Positions 27,169-36,631 of a DNA stretch of 64,000 nt are shown piece by piece. Every line of letters begins with the position of its first letter. The stretch's first letter is position 1. The notes below the pieces were generated by a model. It saw only the letters and a program-made list of their open reading frames with translations. It was not told the DNA's origin and did not search any database. The position numbers and the translations under genes are program-made. Source of the stretch: Alg239-R122 sp041746135 (GTDB lineage: Bacteria > Pseudomonadota > Alphaproteobacteria > Sphingomonadales > Sphingomonadaceae); assembly GCA_041746135.1 (NCBI GenBank), contig JBGTHQ010000003.1:1-64000 (forward strand). Reading direction: 5' to 3'.

Positions 27169-27707
27169 TGTCCAGATACAAGGCCATAGGCGGGGCAAAA
27201 ATGCTCGCACGCAACATGGCTTTTGCCCTGGCGCTCATTATTCCCGCCGTCCTGCTCGGCGGCGCGATATTCAGCCAGTATGTGATGGGGTTGGCGCCTT
27301 GCGAAATGTGCTATTGGCAGCGCTGGCCGCATTGGGTCGCGCTTGGCCTGGGCCTGCTGGGCCTGCTCGCGCGCAAGGAGGACTGGGCCGATTACCTGAT
27401 CTACATCGCCGCGCTCGCGATTGCGATTAGCGGTCTGATCGGGGGGTTTCATGCCGGCGTCGAATATGGCTGGTGGGAAGGGGCGACCAGCTGTTCGAGC
27501 AATCTGGCCGGCGGGTCGAGCGCAGAAGTGCTCGACGCGATCATGAACGCGCCGATCGTGCGCTGCGACCAGGCGCAATGGAGCCTGTTCGGCATTTCGC
27601 TGGCCGGATATAATTTCCTGTTCTCGGTAGGCGGGGCGTTGCTCATCTGGATGCTCCTCAAATTCTCGCGCGCGGCCGCAGGAGGAAGCTATGCCAAGAC
27701 TATTTGA
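27168..27707 (+). CDS. dsbB: Disulfide bond formation protein DsbB
   Basis: Inner-membrane quinone reductase that reoxidises DsbA. 179 residues with four hydrophobic helices. The first cysteine pair is CEMC (45, 48), and the periplasmic loop carries Cys109 (ATSCSSN) and Cys133 (IVRCDQ), so both redox pairs are present. The ATG overlaps the ctpA stop (TAATG) and the 3' end overlaps coq7 by 17 nt. Linking a quinone-using enzyme to a ubiquinone gene is suggestive, but no functional link is shown. Confidence 0.92.
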   Translation: MSRYKAIGGAKMLARNMAFALALIIPAVLLGGAIFSQYVMGLAPCEMCYWQRWPHWVALGLGLLGLLARKEDWADYLIYIAALAIAISGLIGGFHAGVEYGWWEGATSCSSNLAGGSSAEVLDAIMNAPIVRCDQAQWSLFGISLAGYNFLFSVGGALLIWMLLKFSRAAAGGSYAKTI

Positions 27708-28236
27708 CATCGCAGGATCACAGGAGGGTATCGACAGCGATGCCATGATCCGCGTCGACCAGGCCGGCGAATATGGCGCCAAAGTCATCTATGCCGGACA
27801 GATGGCGATCATGGGCGACCGCGCTCCTGGCGCCAACGTGATCGCCGGCATGGCGCAACAGGAAGAACGCCATCTCGCCTTTTTCGACCGGATGATCGCC
27901 GAACGCGGCGTGCGTCCGACTTTGTTGCAGCCGATCTGGGGTGTGGCGGGCTATGCGCTCGGCGCCGCGACCGCGCTGATGGGCCCCGAAGCGGCCATGG
28001 CCTGCACCGCGGCGGTCGAAACCGAAATCGACCGGCATTATGACGAACAGCTGCGCGAACTGGGCACCAGCGATCCCGAACTCAGCGAAGCGATCAAGGA
28101 TTTCCAGGCCGAGGAGCTGGAGCACAAGGCGCAGGCGATCGAACATGGCGCGGAAAACGCCTTCGGTTATCCGGTAATGAGCGCCTTCATCCGCCTCGGC
28201 TGCCGCGCCGCGATCAAGCTGGCGCAACGAATCTAG
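27691..28236 (+). CDS. coq7: Demethoxyubiquinone hydroxylase Coq7
   Basis: Di-iron monooxygenase hydroxylating C6 of demethoxyubiquinone. 181 residues. Metal-ligand motifs: RVDQAGEYGAKVIYAGQ, the EExxH in QQEERHLAF, then AAVETEIDRHY and EELEHKAQAIEHG. These supply the glutamate and histidine ligands of the carboxylate-bridged centre. GGAGGAAGCT precedes the ATG. It overlaps dsbB by 17 nt and closes the long plus-strand run. Confidence 0.95.
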   Translation: MPRLFDIAGSQEGIDSDAMIRVDQAGEYGAKVIYAGQMAIMGDRAPGANVIAGMAQQEERHLAFFDRMIAERGVRPTLLQPIWGVAGYALGAATALMGPEAAMACTAAVETEIDRHYDEQLRELGTSDPELSEAIKDFQAEELEHKAQAIEHGAENAFGYPVMSAFIRLGCRAAIKLAQRI

Positions 28237-28319
28237 CCTGTGGGCTTTACGGACACCGTGTCAGCAAGCATTCATGCATGTGCGGTCATAAAAGACGAAA
28301 GAATTTCGGGAGCATCCAT

Positions 28320-28886
28320 ATGAAACAATTCACCTTCAGCGCATCCCTGCTTGCCGCCGCTGCCCTGTCTGGCGCGGGTCCGGCCCTCGCGCAGGATCAG
28401 GCCGGCGACAAGGTCAGCCAGGTCATCACCTATGGCGACGATCCGTGTCCGCAAAGCACCGAGGGCGAAATCGTCGTCTGCGTCGTGCTGGACGAGGAAG
28501 AACGTTACCGGATTCCCAAAACCTTGCGCGGCAATCCGCAATCGCCGGAAAACCAGGCGTGGAATGAGCGCGTCAAGGAATTTCGCTATGTCGGCGCATT
28601 CGGTACCGAAAGCTGTTCGCCGGTGGGCGCAGGCGGATTTACCGGCTGTACCAACCGTTTCATCAATCAGGCCGTAGCCGAACGTGAAGCGCGTCCCGAA
28701 AACCGGTTCGGCCGGTTGATCGAGGAAGCGCGCGCGGAGCGGCTGTCGAAAATCGACGAGGAAGCCGCTGCCGTGCAGGCGCGCCGCGATGCGATCGATG
28801 CCGAGCTCGACCAGCGTGAACGCGAACGGGCCGAGGCGGCCGAAGCGGAAGTCGAAGCCGAGGGTGAATTGCCCAATCCGGAGTAA
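28320..28886 (+). CDS. Secreted hypothetical protein
   Basis: 188 residues. A signal peptide (KQFTFSASLLAAAALSGAGP, cleavage after ALA) is followed by a domain with four cysteines (DDPCPQ, VVCVV, ESCSPV, GCTNRF), which could form two disulfides in the periplasm. The C-terminal part is a charged helix (QARRDAIDAELDQRERERAE) ending in a Glu-rich tail. Homologues of this layout occur in sphingomonads as uncharacterised proteins. GGGAG 7 nt upstream supports ATG 28320. Convergent with the DUF885 gene. Confidence 0.75.
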   Translation: MKQFTFSASLLAAAALSGAGPALAQDQAGDKVSQVITYGDDPCPQSTEGEIVVCVVLDEEERYRIPKTLRGNPQSPENQAWNERVKEFRYVGAFGTESCSPVGAGGFTGCTNRFINQAVAEREARPENRFGRLIEEARAERLSKIDEEAAAVQARRDAIDAELDQRERERAEAAEAEVEAEGELPNPE

Positions 28887-28916
28887 ATGTGGATCGCTTT
28901 TCGCGGGAGGCCAAGT

Positions 28917-30677
28917 CTAGCTCTTCGCATCCAGCCATTCCTTAACCTGCGCCTCGAGCACGTCTAGCGGCACGGCGCCCTGGCCCAATACGACATCGTG
29001 AAATTCGCCCAGGTCGAACTTTTCGCCGAGCCGGTCCGATGCCATCTTGCGTAATTCGCGGATTTTCAGCTCGCCTATCTTGTAGGCTAATGCCTGTCCG
29101 GGATTGGCGATATAGCGGTTAACCTCGGCCTCCACATTTGCTTCGGTCAACGCGGTATTATCGAGCATGTAGTCGATCGCTCGCTGCTTGCTCCATCCCT
29201 TGCTGTGCAGGCCGGTATCGACCACCAGCCGTGTGGCGCGCCACATTTCATAGGAAAGTCGGCCCATATCCTTGGCGGGCGTATCATATAGCCCCATTTC
29301 GATGCCCAGCCGCTCCGAATACAGCCCCCAGCCTTCGACGAATGCGGTGAAGAAAGCACCATATTTGCGGAAGTCGGGCAGATCGAGTTCCTGCTGCAAC
29401 GCGATCTGGTTGTGATGGCCGGGCACGGCTTCATGCACGCTGAGCGCCGGAATTTCCCAGAACGGTCGCTGGTCGAGTTTCGATGTATTCACATAATAGA
29501 AACCGGCAATGCCGATATCGGGCGATCCCGGATTATAATAGGCGGTGGTGGTGCCCTCGGCAGTCTCCACAGGGATTTCCTTGATGCCATAGGGCAGGCG
29601 CGGCAGGCGGCCGAACAGGCTGGGCATTTTGCCGTCGATGATCTTGGTCACGCGTGCCACTTTTTCCATCAGCTCTTCGGGCGTTTTTGCATAATATATC
29701 GGGTTGGTGCGCAAGTCTGCGATAAACGCCTCGCGCGTGCCAAAACCCGCCGCCTTGGCGACGTCCACCATCTCGGCGCGAATGCGCGCGACTTCGGACA
29801 AGCCGATAGCATGGATCTCGCCGGCGCCGAGCTGCGTCGTCGTCATCTTCCGGATGCGGAAATTATAAAAATCTGCGCCGCCCGGCTGCGCCGAAATGCC
29901 TACGGATGTGGCGCAGGCGGGCTTATAGTTACTCAGATACCAGTCATATTGCTGTTGCAGCGCGGGATAGATGACTGTGTCGATCGTCGCCGCGGCATCC
30001 TTTGCCAGCGCCGCGAAATCGGCTTCGCTGATCCCGGCCGGACGCGGACGTGTGAATGGCTCATAAAAACGCGATGTCGTCACGTCATCGACCATCAGGC
30101 CGGAAATACCGTCCTCATACCCATCAAGCGCGGCGCAGGGCAGGGTGTATCCGCCCGCAATCGCGGTATCGGCGACCGCAATCGACTCCGAATTGACGCG
30201 GCCATAGTGTTTTAAGCGGGTGACATAGCTTTCATAATCCGCTTTGGTCCGGAAGGGCAGGTTGTTGGCCATCCCGGCAAAGCCGCTATGCCATCCGCCG
30301 CGGTTGGTGAAATTGATCGTGCGCTGGCCATAGCTGTCGGCTTCGACCTGTTCCATCAGCGAGCGGCGCAAGATGCCGTAATTGACCTTGTCGGCGGCGC
30401 TCAGTTCGCGCACCGGAATGGCGTCGAGCCGGGCGAGGAAGCGCGCGGCCATTTCCGCCTGCTCCTTCTGCGCCCCGAGCGTTGCCGATCCCACCTGGTC
30501 GTCATAATCGCGCACGCCCAGACTGGTGGCGAATACCGGATTTTGCTCGAGTGTATAGGCCCAGGCCGCATCGACCAGCTCCTTGAAATCCTCGGCCGGG
30601 CTGGCCAGCACGGGGCTGGCGGCAACGAGAGCGCCCGCCATGACGGCAGCCGACAGTTTCAAAAAATTCGTGCGCAT
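28917..30677 (-). CDS. DUF885 family (metallopeptidase-like) exported protein
   Basis: 586 residues. A signal peptide (TNFLKLSAAVMAGALVAASP) is followed by a DUF885 domain over most of the length. The putative metal-binding HEAVPGHH motif lies at about 412-419, with TAFVEGWGLYSERLGIEMG downstream, the arrangement of HExxH-type peptidases. The likely substrate is peptides in the periplasm; that is inference. ATG 30677 is chosen, with GAGG 7 nt upstream; an earlier ATG at 30695 lacks one. Confidence 0.88.
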   Translation of the reverse strand: MRTNFLKLSAAVMAGALVAASPVLASPAEDFKELVDAAWAYTLEQNPVFATSLGVRDYDDQVGSATLGAQKEQAEMAARFLARLDAIPVRELSAADKVNYGILRRSLMEQVEADSYGQRTINFTNRGGWHSGFAGMANNLPFRTKADYESYVTRLKHYGRVNSESIAVADTAIAGGYTLPCAALDGYEDGISGLMVDDVTTSRFYEPFTRPRPAGISEADFAALAKDAAATIDTVIYPALQQQYDWYLSNYKPACATSVGISAQPGGADFYNFRIRKMTTTQLGAGEIHAIGLSEVARIRAEMVDVAKAAGFGTREAFIADLRTNPIYYAKTPEELMEKVARVTKIIDGKMPSLFGRLPRLPYGIKEIPVETAEGTTTAYYNPGSPDIGIAGFYYVNTSKLDQRPFWEIPALSVHEAVPGHHNQIALQQELDLPDFRKYGAFFTAFVEGWGLYSERLGIEMGLYDTPAKDMGRLSYEMWRATRLVVDTGLHSKGWSKQRAIDYMLDNTALTEANVEAEVNRYIANPGQALAYKIGELKIRELRKMASDRLGEKFDLGEFHDVVLGQGAVPLDVLEAQVKEWLDAKS

Positions 30678-30893
30678 TTTGCATCCTCTTCGCATGATTT
30701 TATCTGGCAACGGGATAACCGACGGGGGACAGTATGGCCAGTGAAACAACTGTCACTGTTTGGTGTCGCACAAACCGGTCTGTTTACAATTCCCTTTCGC
30801 CATATGATCGGGCAATGACTGTGCGGATGACGCCGGATTGTCACAGCATGATGCTAGGTGACGCACACATCGAACATAGAGATTGAGGATAAT

Positions 30894-32045
30894 ATGCAAA
30901 AGATATTGAGCACCGCGCTGATGGCCACAGCCGCGATGGCGCTGGCCGGATGCGCCGGCACGGCGGCAAATTACGGCGCGCAGGATGCGTCGCCGCCCAC
31001 CGCCACGATCCAGCAGACAGCGGGCGATATGCCGTATGCCGGACCGAACGCACCGCTCGACCGCAGCGCCGCGCTGACCCGCATCGCGTTTGGCAGCTGC
31101 GTGCAGCAAGATAATCCGCAGACGTTCTGGAACACCATCGCGGCCACCGATCCCGGACTGTTCCTGCTGATCGGCGACAATGTCTATGGCGACGACCGCG
31201 ACGGCAACAAGCCGGGCCTGCCGAAGCTCAGCGCTTCCTATGCCAAGCTTGCCACCGCGCCGGAATTTGCGAGCTTTCGCGCCAATATTCCGATGATGAC
31301 GACGTGGGACGATCATGATTATGGCGAAAATGACGGCGGCGCCGCGTTTGACCAGAAACGCCGCGCCGAGGATATTTTCGAGCATTTCTGGAACAGTAGC
31401 GCGGCGGTGCGCGCGCGTCCGGGTATCTATGAAAGCCACATGATCGGCCCCGCAGGCAAGCGCGTGCAGATCATCATGCTCGACGAGCGCTATTTCCGCT
31501 CGCCCCTGGCCCGCAAGCCCGAAGTTGCGCGCGTGGAGGGCACCGGCCCCTATGTCGCCGATCCCGATCCCGCACTGACCATGCTGGGCGATGCGCAGTG
31601 GAATTGGCTCGAACAGGAACTCGGCAAGCCTGCCGATCTGCGGCTGATCGTATCGTCGATGCAGGTCATTACCAAAGCGCATGACTGGGAAGCGTGGCAG
31701 AACATGCCGGCGCAGCGCGACAAGCTGTATGCGCTAATGGCGAAAAAACGGATCGACAATGCGGTGCTGTTGTCGGGGGACCGGCATTCGGGTGCGCTCT
31801 ATAAAACCAATCTGGCCGGATTGAAGAACCCGTTATGGGAAATCACGTCGAGCTCGCTCAACTTCTCGTTCCGCGAGGGCGACCAGAGCGCGTCAGAACC
31901 CGATAGCGACCGCATCGGCGGTTTTTATTCGGACGAGAATTTCGGACTGGTCGATATCGACTGGGCGGCAAAAACGGTGCGGCTCTCGCTCCGGCACAGC
32001 GACGGCCGCGAGATTATCGCACGCGAAGTGAAAGCGATCCGATAG
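30894..32045 (+). CDS. PhoD-like alkaline phosphatase family lipoprotein
   Basis: 383 residues. The signal ends in AMALAGC, so it is a lipoprotein (Cys20). Metallophosphatase motifs of the PhoD type: LIGDNVYGDD, TTWDDHDYGEND, VSSMQVI and LLSGDRHSGAL. The substrate is probably a phosphomonoester or diester, not known. GAGGA 6 nt before ATG 30894 decides the start. It ends 3 nt before the convergent bPH2 gene. Confidence 0.87.
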   Translation: MQKILSTALMATAAMALAGCAGTAANYGAQDASPPTATIQQTAGDMPYAGPNAPLDRSAALTRIAFGSCVQQDNPQTFWNTIAATDPGLFLLIGDNVYGDDRDGNKPGLPKLSASYAKLATAPEFASFRANIPMMTTWDDHDYGENDGGAAFDQKRRAEDIFEHFWNSSAAVRARPGIYESHMIGPAGKRVQIIMLDERYFRSPLARKPEVARVEGTGPYVADPDPALTMLGDAQWNWLEQELGKPADLRLIVSSMQVITKAHDWEAWQNMPAQRDKLYALMAKKRIDNAVLLSGDRHSGALYKTNLAGLKNPLWEITSSSLNFSFREGDQSASEPDSDRIGGFYSDENFGLVDIDWAAKTVRLSLRHSDGREIIAREVKAIR

Positions 32046-32048
32046 ATT

Positions 32049-33563
32049 TCAGAGGATCGGGGCGAGCAATTGCGCGCGCAGTTGCCGGCTCTGTTCCTCT
32101 GCCATGTCATGCACGGTCAGCGGCAATAGGCCCGACCCGCCCGCAACGCCGATCACCACGCTGGCATGGCCGAACGCACGGCCCAGAAAGCTTTGCGCGA
32201 TATCCACGGACTGCACTTTGCGCACCGGCAATATCGTGAGTTTTTGCTGCCAGAACCCTTCGCGCACAAACAGCTGTCCATTCGCCAGCACATATGTGTG
32301 ATGCCGCCAGCGCAGCCATAATATCGCGGTAATGGGTACAATTAGAACGAGCAGTCCCAGCAAACGCAGGTCGGCAAAAATGGCGAGCGCCGCGCTGACG
32401 AGCGCGAGCAGCACGGCAAATCCCGCCGCCGGAACACCCCAATAGGCCTTGGTCACCGGCGCGAAAGGCGCGGCCGTTTCCCGAACGATGCCGGGTTCGG
32501 CCATGATGCGATCAATTTCGTGCGGATGTGCGAGCGGTGCGACCGCATGGTCGCTTTCATTCTTGCCGTCGCTGGCGAGCGACTGGAATTTCAATATGTG
32601 CCAGTCCCAGCGTTTCTTGATCGGGCCGGTGATGATCGACGCCGCCTGGATGCGGTGCAGCGGCATCGCCATGTCGGTCAGCGTGGTCAGGCCCCGGCGG
32701 CGGCGAAAGCCGTTTTCGGTGCGGTCGAGCCGGAAGCCGTATTCGCGGAAAAAAGTGCGGATGATGCCGGTGGCCATGCCGATGAAAATCAGGCCGGCCA
32801 GCGCCGCCAGCGCGCCTATAATCTGGGCCATGATGCCGATTTGCGCAAACGATTTGCCGCTGTCGACGCGCGTCAGCCAAAAGTCCGATGTGTAGAAATC
32901 GTCGGGGACCAGAAAATCGGCATTCTGGAAAACCGCGCCCAGTAGGGCGAAGATGACCAGCGAAAAGTTGAACAGCCCGGCAATGAAAATCCGCCGATTG
33001 TCCATCGCAAATATCGGCGCGGCTTCCTGTACGGCAACAGCGGCTTCGCTGTCCACGGAGGCGGCAGGCTGGTCGGCGAGCCCCGCCTTGCGCCGCCGGA
33101 TGACATCGCGCAACCGTTCGGCTTCGGCCAAACTGACCGCGTTGAGTTCGCCGTCATTGCCGTTGCCCGCGCTGCCGGTTTCCAGCTTGACCGCGGCCAA
33201 GCCCAATAGCCGTGCCAGCAATTTCTGTTCGACATTGACGTCCTGGATCCGCTCATAGGGAATCGAACGTGTGTTGCGGTTAAGCACACCGCTGGAAATC
33301 CGCATTTCTTCCGCGCCGATCTGATAGGAAAACCGGTACCAAGTCAGCCACGCGACCAGCATGCCGATGCCCAATACGCCCAGCAATATCGGCCCCATGA
33401 ACCGCGTGCCGCCGACATAGAGCGCGGGCACGATATAGATGAGTTGCGGCAACAGCTTGATAAAGCGCAGCACGAGGCTGAGCGGATGGAGGCGCAGGAC
33501 CGGGGGCTCCTCGGGCAATTCGGGCGCGGGAACGGGCCTGGCCGCGAACGGGCTCTCGCTCAT
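32049..33563 (-). CDS. Membrane protein with tandem bacterial PH (bPH2) domains, YdbT-like
   Basis: 504 residues with three hydrophobic hairpins and bPH2 units repeated: EMRISSGVLNRNTRSIPYER, ENGFRRRRGLTTLTDMAMPL and LFVREGFWQQKLTILPVRKV. This is the YdbT architecture. Function is not established. The ATG overlaps the TGA of the upstream YdbS-like gene (ATGA), forming the usual ydbS-ydbT pair. Confidence 0.88.
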   Translation of the reverse strand: MSESPFAARPVPAPELPEEPPVLRLHPLSLVLRFIKLLPQLIYIVPALYVGGTRFMGPILLGVLGIGMLVAWLTWYRFSYQIGAEEMRISSGVLNRNTRSIPYERIQDVNVEQKLLARLLGLAAVKLETGSAGNGNDGELNAVSLAEAERLRDVIRRRKAGLADQPAASVDSEAAVAVQEAAPIFAMDNRRIFIAGLFNFSLVIFALLGAVFQNADFLVPDDFYTSDFWLTRVDSGKSFAQIGIMAQIIGALAALAGLIFIGMATGIIRTFFREYGFRLDRTENGFRRRRGLTTLTDMAMPLHRIQAASIITGPIKKRWDWHILKFQSLASDGKNESDHAVAPLAHPHEIDRIMAEPGIVRETAAPFAPVTKAYWGVPAAGFAVLLALVSAALAIFADLRLLGLLVLIVPITAILWLRWRHHTYVLANGQLFVREGFWQQKLTILPVRKVQSVDIAQSFLGRAFGHASVVIGVAGGSGLLPLTVHDMAEEQSRQLRAQLLAPIL

Positions 33564-34081
33564 ATCATTTCCTGTTTGATATGGGCGCGCATTTCCTCCC
33601 GCATCGCATTGGCATCGCCGGCTTTCAGGCCCGGCAGCGCGACCGTGCTGTTATGCGTACCGGCGGTGTGCACGATCAGCGTCGAGACGCCATAGATGCG
33701 CTCGATCGGCCCCTGCGCCACGTCGATATGCTGGATCCGGTTGAACGGTACGATCGTGTCGGTGCGGAACAGAAAACCGCGCAGGACGCGCAGCCGATCG
33801 GCACCCATATCATAGCCCCAGCGGCGATAGCGGCGTTCGGGCAGGAAGACGAGCAGCACGATGGCGCACACCAAAGCGGGTAGGAAAACGGAGCCGAGCC
33901 GCGTCAATTCGGCTTCGGTCGCCAGCATGAAATCGGCAAATCCCGCCCCCGCCAGCAGCACGAGCAGGTTGATCGCCAACACCGCGCGGATAACGCTTTT
34001 ATAAGGCGGATGCAGCGGGGTCAGGCCCAGATTGTAGCTGGCCGTGTCGTCCCCGCCAATATCGAAAATCTCGTCAACCAT
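33560..34081 (-). CDS. bPH2-domain membrane protein, YdbS-like
   Basis: 173 residues: a short cytoplasmic N-terminus, two transmembrane helices (AVLAINLLVLLAGAGF and VFLPALVCAIVLLVFLP), then one bPH2 domain (DRLRVLRGFLFRTDTIVPFN, IQHIDVAQGPIERIYGVSTL). It is the smaller partner of the YdbT-like protein, to which it is coupled by a 4-nt overlap. Function unknown. Confidence 0.87.
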   Translation of the reverse strand: MVDEIFDIGGDDTASYNLGLTPLHPPYKSVIRAVLAINLLVLLAGAGFADFMLATEAELTRLGSVFLPALVCAIVLLVFLPERRYRRWGYDMGADRLRVLRGFLFRTDTIVPFNRIQHIDVAQGPIERIYGVSTLIVHTAGTHNSTVALPGLKAGDANAMREEMRAHIKQEMI

Positions 34082-34149
34082 ATGCGCCCTTTGCTGCTGC
34101 TTTATGCACTATCCGACAGGCGGCGCGCGATGGCAAGATGCTTGCGGCG

Positions 34150-35154
34150 CTAGCGCGTCAGCGCGGCCTCGGCCTGGTCCATCAGCGCGGCGATGATAGC
34201 GGCGACCGGTTCCTCTGTCTTGACCATGCCGACCGATTGTCCGGCCATGATCGACCCGTTCTCGACATCGCCGTCGATCACCGCGCGGCGCAAGGCGCCG
34301 GCCCAGTAATGCTCGATCTGCAGCTGCGCCTCGGCCATCTCGATTGCGCCGCTGTCGAGCAGTTTGGCGACCTCGATTTGCTTGCGGGTAAACTCCTCGG
34401 TGCCCTTGTTCTTGAGCGCGCGTACGGGAATGACCGGCAGGCGCGCATCGACCTGCACACTGGTGGCGGCATCGCGGGCATTGCTGCGCAGAAAGGCCTT
34501 CTTGAACGCGGGATGCGCAATCGATTCATGCGCGCAGACAAAGCGCGTGCCAAGCTGGACCCCCGCCGCGCCCATGTCGAGATAGCTGGCAATCGCCTCG
34601 CCCCGGGCAATGCCGCCGGCCACGAAAATCGGAATGTCAGCGGCGAGTTCGGGCAGGATTTCCTGCGCCAGCACCAATGTCGATACCGGACCGATATGCC
34701 CGCCCGCTTCCATCCCCTCGATGACGATCGCATCGACGTTCGAGCGGATAAATTTCTTCGCCAGCGCCAGCGCGGGGGCGAAACAGATCACCTTGGCACC
34801 GCCCGCCTTGATCGCCTCGATACTGCCCTTGGGCGGCAGACCGCCGGCCAGCACGACATGACCGATCTCATGCTTTACGCAGATATCGATCAGCGCCATC
34901 AGGTCGGGATGCATGGTGATGAGGTTGACGCCGAACGGCTTGTCCGTCCGCTTTTTCGTTTCGGCAATTTCGGTATCGAGCAGATCGGGCGTCATCGCGC
35001 CGCACGCGATCACCCCGAACCCGCCGGCATTGCTGATCGCGCTCACCAGATTGCGCTCCGACACCCACGACATCGCGCCGCACATGATGGCGGTCTCGCA
35101 GCCCAGAAATTCGGTGCCGCGAGCCATAAGTTTCGATGTGAGGGGATGATTCAT
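34150..35154 (-). CDS. Nitronate monooxygenase (2-nitropropane dioxygenase family)
   Basis: 334-residue FMN TIM-barrel enzyme. Seen: ETAIMCGAMSWVSERNLV, SNAGGFGVIACGAM, EGMEAGGHIGPV (the catalytic-type histidine after AGG), and the phosphate-binding IFVAGGIARGEAIASYLDMG. It detoxifies nitronates such as propionate-3-nitronate in characterised members; the substrate here is inferred. A complete REP-like element lies upstream at 35171-35253. Confidence 0.9.
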   Translation of the reverse strand: MNHPLTSKLMARGTEFLGCETAIMCGAMSWVSERNLVSAISNAGGFGVIACGAMTPDLLDTEIAETKKRTDKPFGVNLITMHPDLMALIDICVKHEIGHVVLAGGLPPKGSIEAIKAGGAKVICFAPALALAKKFIRSNVDAIVIEGMEAGGHIGPVSTLVLAQEILPELAADIPIFVAGGIARGEAIASYLDMGAAGVQLGTRFVCAHESIAHPAFKKAFLRSNARDAATSVQVDARLPVIPVRALKNKGTEEFTRKQIEVAKLLDSGAIEMAEAQLQIEHYWAGALRRAVIDGDVENGSIMAGQSVGMVKTEEPVAAIIAALMDQAEAALTR

Positions 35155-35170
35155 AAATTTTCCTGTAATG

Positions 35171-35253
35171 CGTCATCCCGGACCTGATCCGGGATCCAGC
35201 GCTGCAAACGCTGTGTCTGCCGCTCTGGATGCTGAAACAAGTTCAGCATGACG
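35171..35253. repeat. Composite REP-like palindromic element
   Basis: 83 bp in the 126-bp gap between nitronate monooxygenase and lysC. Ends are CGTCAT and ATGACG. Inside are three hairpins: TCCCGGA-cctga-TCCGGGA, CAGCG-ctgcaaa-CGCTG, and TGCTGAA-acaag-TTCAGCA; ATCCAG/CTGGAT also pair across the centre. It could fold into a multi-armed structure. The sequence resembles a repeat I recall as dispersed in sphingomonad genomes; a related half copy is at 14679. Confidence 0.7.
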
Positions 35254-35280
35254 GGTGTGGGGAGAGGGGCCGGGAAGATT

Positions 35281-36546
35281 CTAAACCGCCTCATTATCGT
35301 CGAGGCCGTAGGCCGTGTGCAGTACGCGCACCGCGAGTTCGGTATAGTCTTCCTCGATCAGCACGCTGACCTTGATCTCCGACGTCGTAATGGCGATGAT
35401 ATTGACGCCGCGCTCGGCCAGCGCGCTGAACATGGTCGACGCGACACCCGCATGGCTGCGCATGCCCACGCCCACCACCGAGATTTTGGCGACATTGGTG
35501 TCGGGGATGATGCGGTTGAACCCGATCGCCGCCTTGGCCTGTTCGAGCAGATCGAGCGAGCGCGCCAGATCGGCCTGCGGCACGGTAAAGGTCACGTCGG
35601 TTTCGCCGCGGTCGCGGCCGACATTCTGGATGATCATGTCGACATTGATCGCCGCCGCCGCCAGCGGGGTGAAGATATGGGCGACCGCGCCCGGCACGTC
35701 GGGGACGCGGGTCAGCGTGATTTTCGCCTCGTTCTTGTCATGCGCGATGCCGGTGATCAGCTGGCGTTCCATATCCATTCCTTCCAGTTCTGCGTCGCTC
35801 ACGATCATCGTGCCGGGCAATTCGTCCGCGGGGGTGGCGCCGTCCTCGATAAAAGACGACAACACCTGTATCCGTACGTTTTCCTTCATCGCCAGCCCGA
35901 CCGAGCGCGTCTGCAGCACTTTCGCGCCGACGCTCGCCAGCTCGAGCATTTCCTCGTACGTCACGTTTTTCAGCTTGCGCGCCTTGGCGACGATGCGCGG
36001 GTCGGTGGTATAGACGCCGTCGACATCGGTATAGATATCGCAGCGGTCGGCCTTGATCGCCGCCGCCACCGCCACCGCGCTGGTGTCCGATCCGCCGCGG
36101 CCCAAAGTCGCCACGCGGCCGTGCATGCTGACGCCCTGAAACCCCGGGATCACCGCAATCTGTCCGTCCGCCATCGCCGCGATCATGACCTTCGCGTCGA
36201 TCAGATCGATGCGCGCCTTGGCATGCGATTCGACCGTGTTGATCGGCATCTGCCACCCCAGCCAGCTGCGCGCGTCGGCGCCCAGCGCCTGCAGCGATAT
36301 CGCCAGCAGTCCGGCGGTGACCTGTTCGCCCGACGCCACGACCACGTCATATTCGGCGGGGTCGTAGAGCGAGCTCGCCTCGCGGCAGAAATTGACCAGC
36401 CGGTCGGTTTCGCCCGCCATGGCGGAGACCACCACCGCGACTTCATGGCCGCGGTCGGCTTGTTGCTTCACAATCTTGGCGACGCGGCGGATGCGTTCGG
36501 TCCCCGCCATCGACGTGCCGCCGAATTTCATCACGATGCGTGCCAT
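35281..36546 (-). CDS. lysC: Aspartate kinase
   Basis: First enzyme of the lysine/threonine/methionine branch. 421 residues. The N-terminal kinase domain begins ARIVMKFGGTSMAG and contains DTSAVAVAAAIKADRCDIYT; two ACT regulatory domains occupy about 265-421 (ITLTRVPDVPGAVAHIFTPL, then KISVVGVGMRSHAGVASTMF). Feedback inhibition is expected but not visible. The ATG at 36546 gives the family N-terminus; the frame opens further upstream without similarity. Divergent from ubiG with an 85-bp gap. Confidence 0.95.
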   Translation of the reverse strand: MARIVMKFGGTSMAGTERIRRVAKIVKQQADRGHEVAVVVSAMAGETDRLVNFCREASSLYDPAEYDVVVASGEQVTAGLLAISLQALGADARSWLGWQMPINTVESHAKARIDLIDAKVMIAAMADGQIAVIPGFQGVSMHGRVATLGRGGSDTSAVAVAAAIKADRCDIYTDVDGVYTTDPRIVAKARKLKNVTYEEMLELASVGAKVLQTRSVGLAMKENVRIQVLSSFIEDGATPADELPGTMIVSDAELEGMDMERQLITGIAHDKNEAKITLTRVPDVPGAVAHIFTPLAAAAINVDMIIQNVGRDRGETDVTFTVPQADLARSLDLLEQAKAAIGFNRIIPDTNVAKISVVGVGMRSHAGVASTMFSALAERGVNIIAITTSEIKVSVLIEEDYTELAVRVLHTAYGLDDNEAV

Positions 36547-36631
36547 GGCCCTGCGGTATTTCTTTCTGTCAAGCAAAGCCCTATAGTCGGGCCGATTATT
36601 GAAACGCGAAGCAATGTGATAGAGAGACGAT

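Noticed and set aside
35155..35280. Lysine riboswitch upstream of or near lysC
   Set aside because: The structured element is at the 3' side of lysC, which reads in the minus direction from 36546; it matches a REP-like repeat, not a leader.
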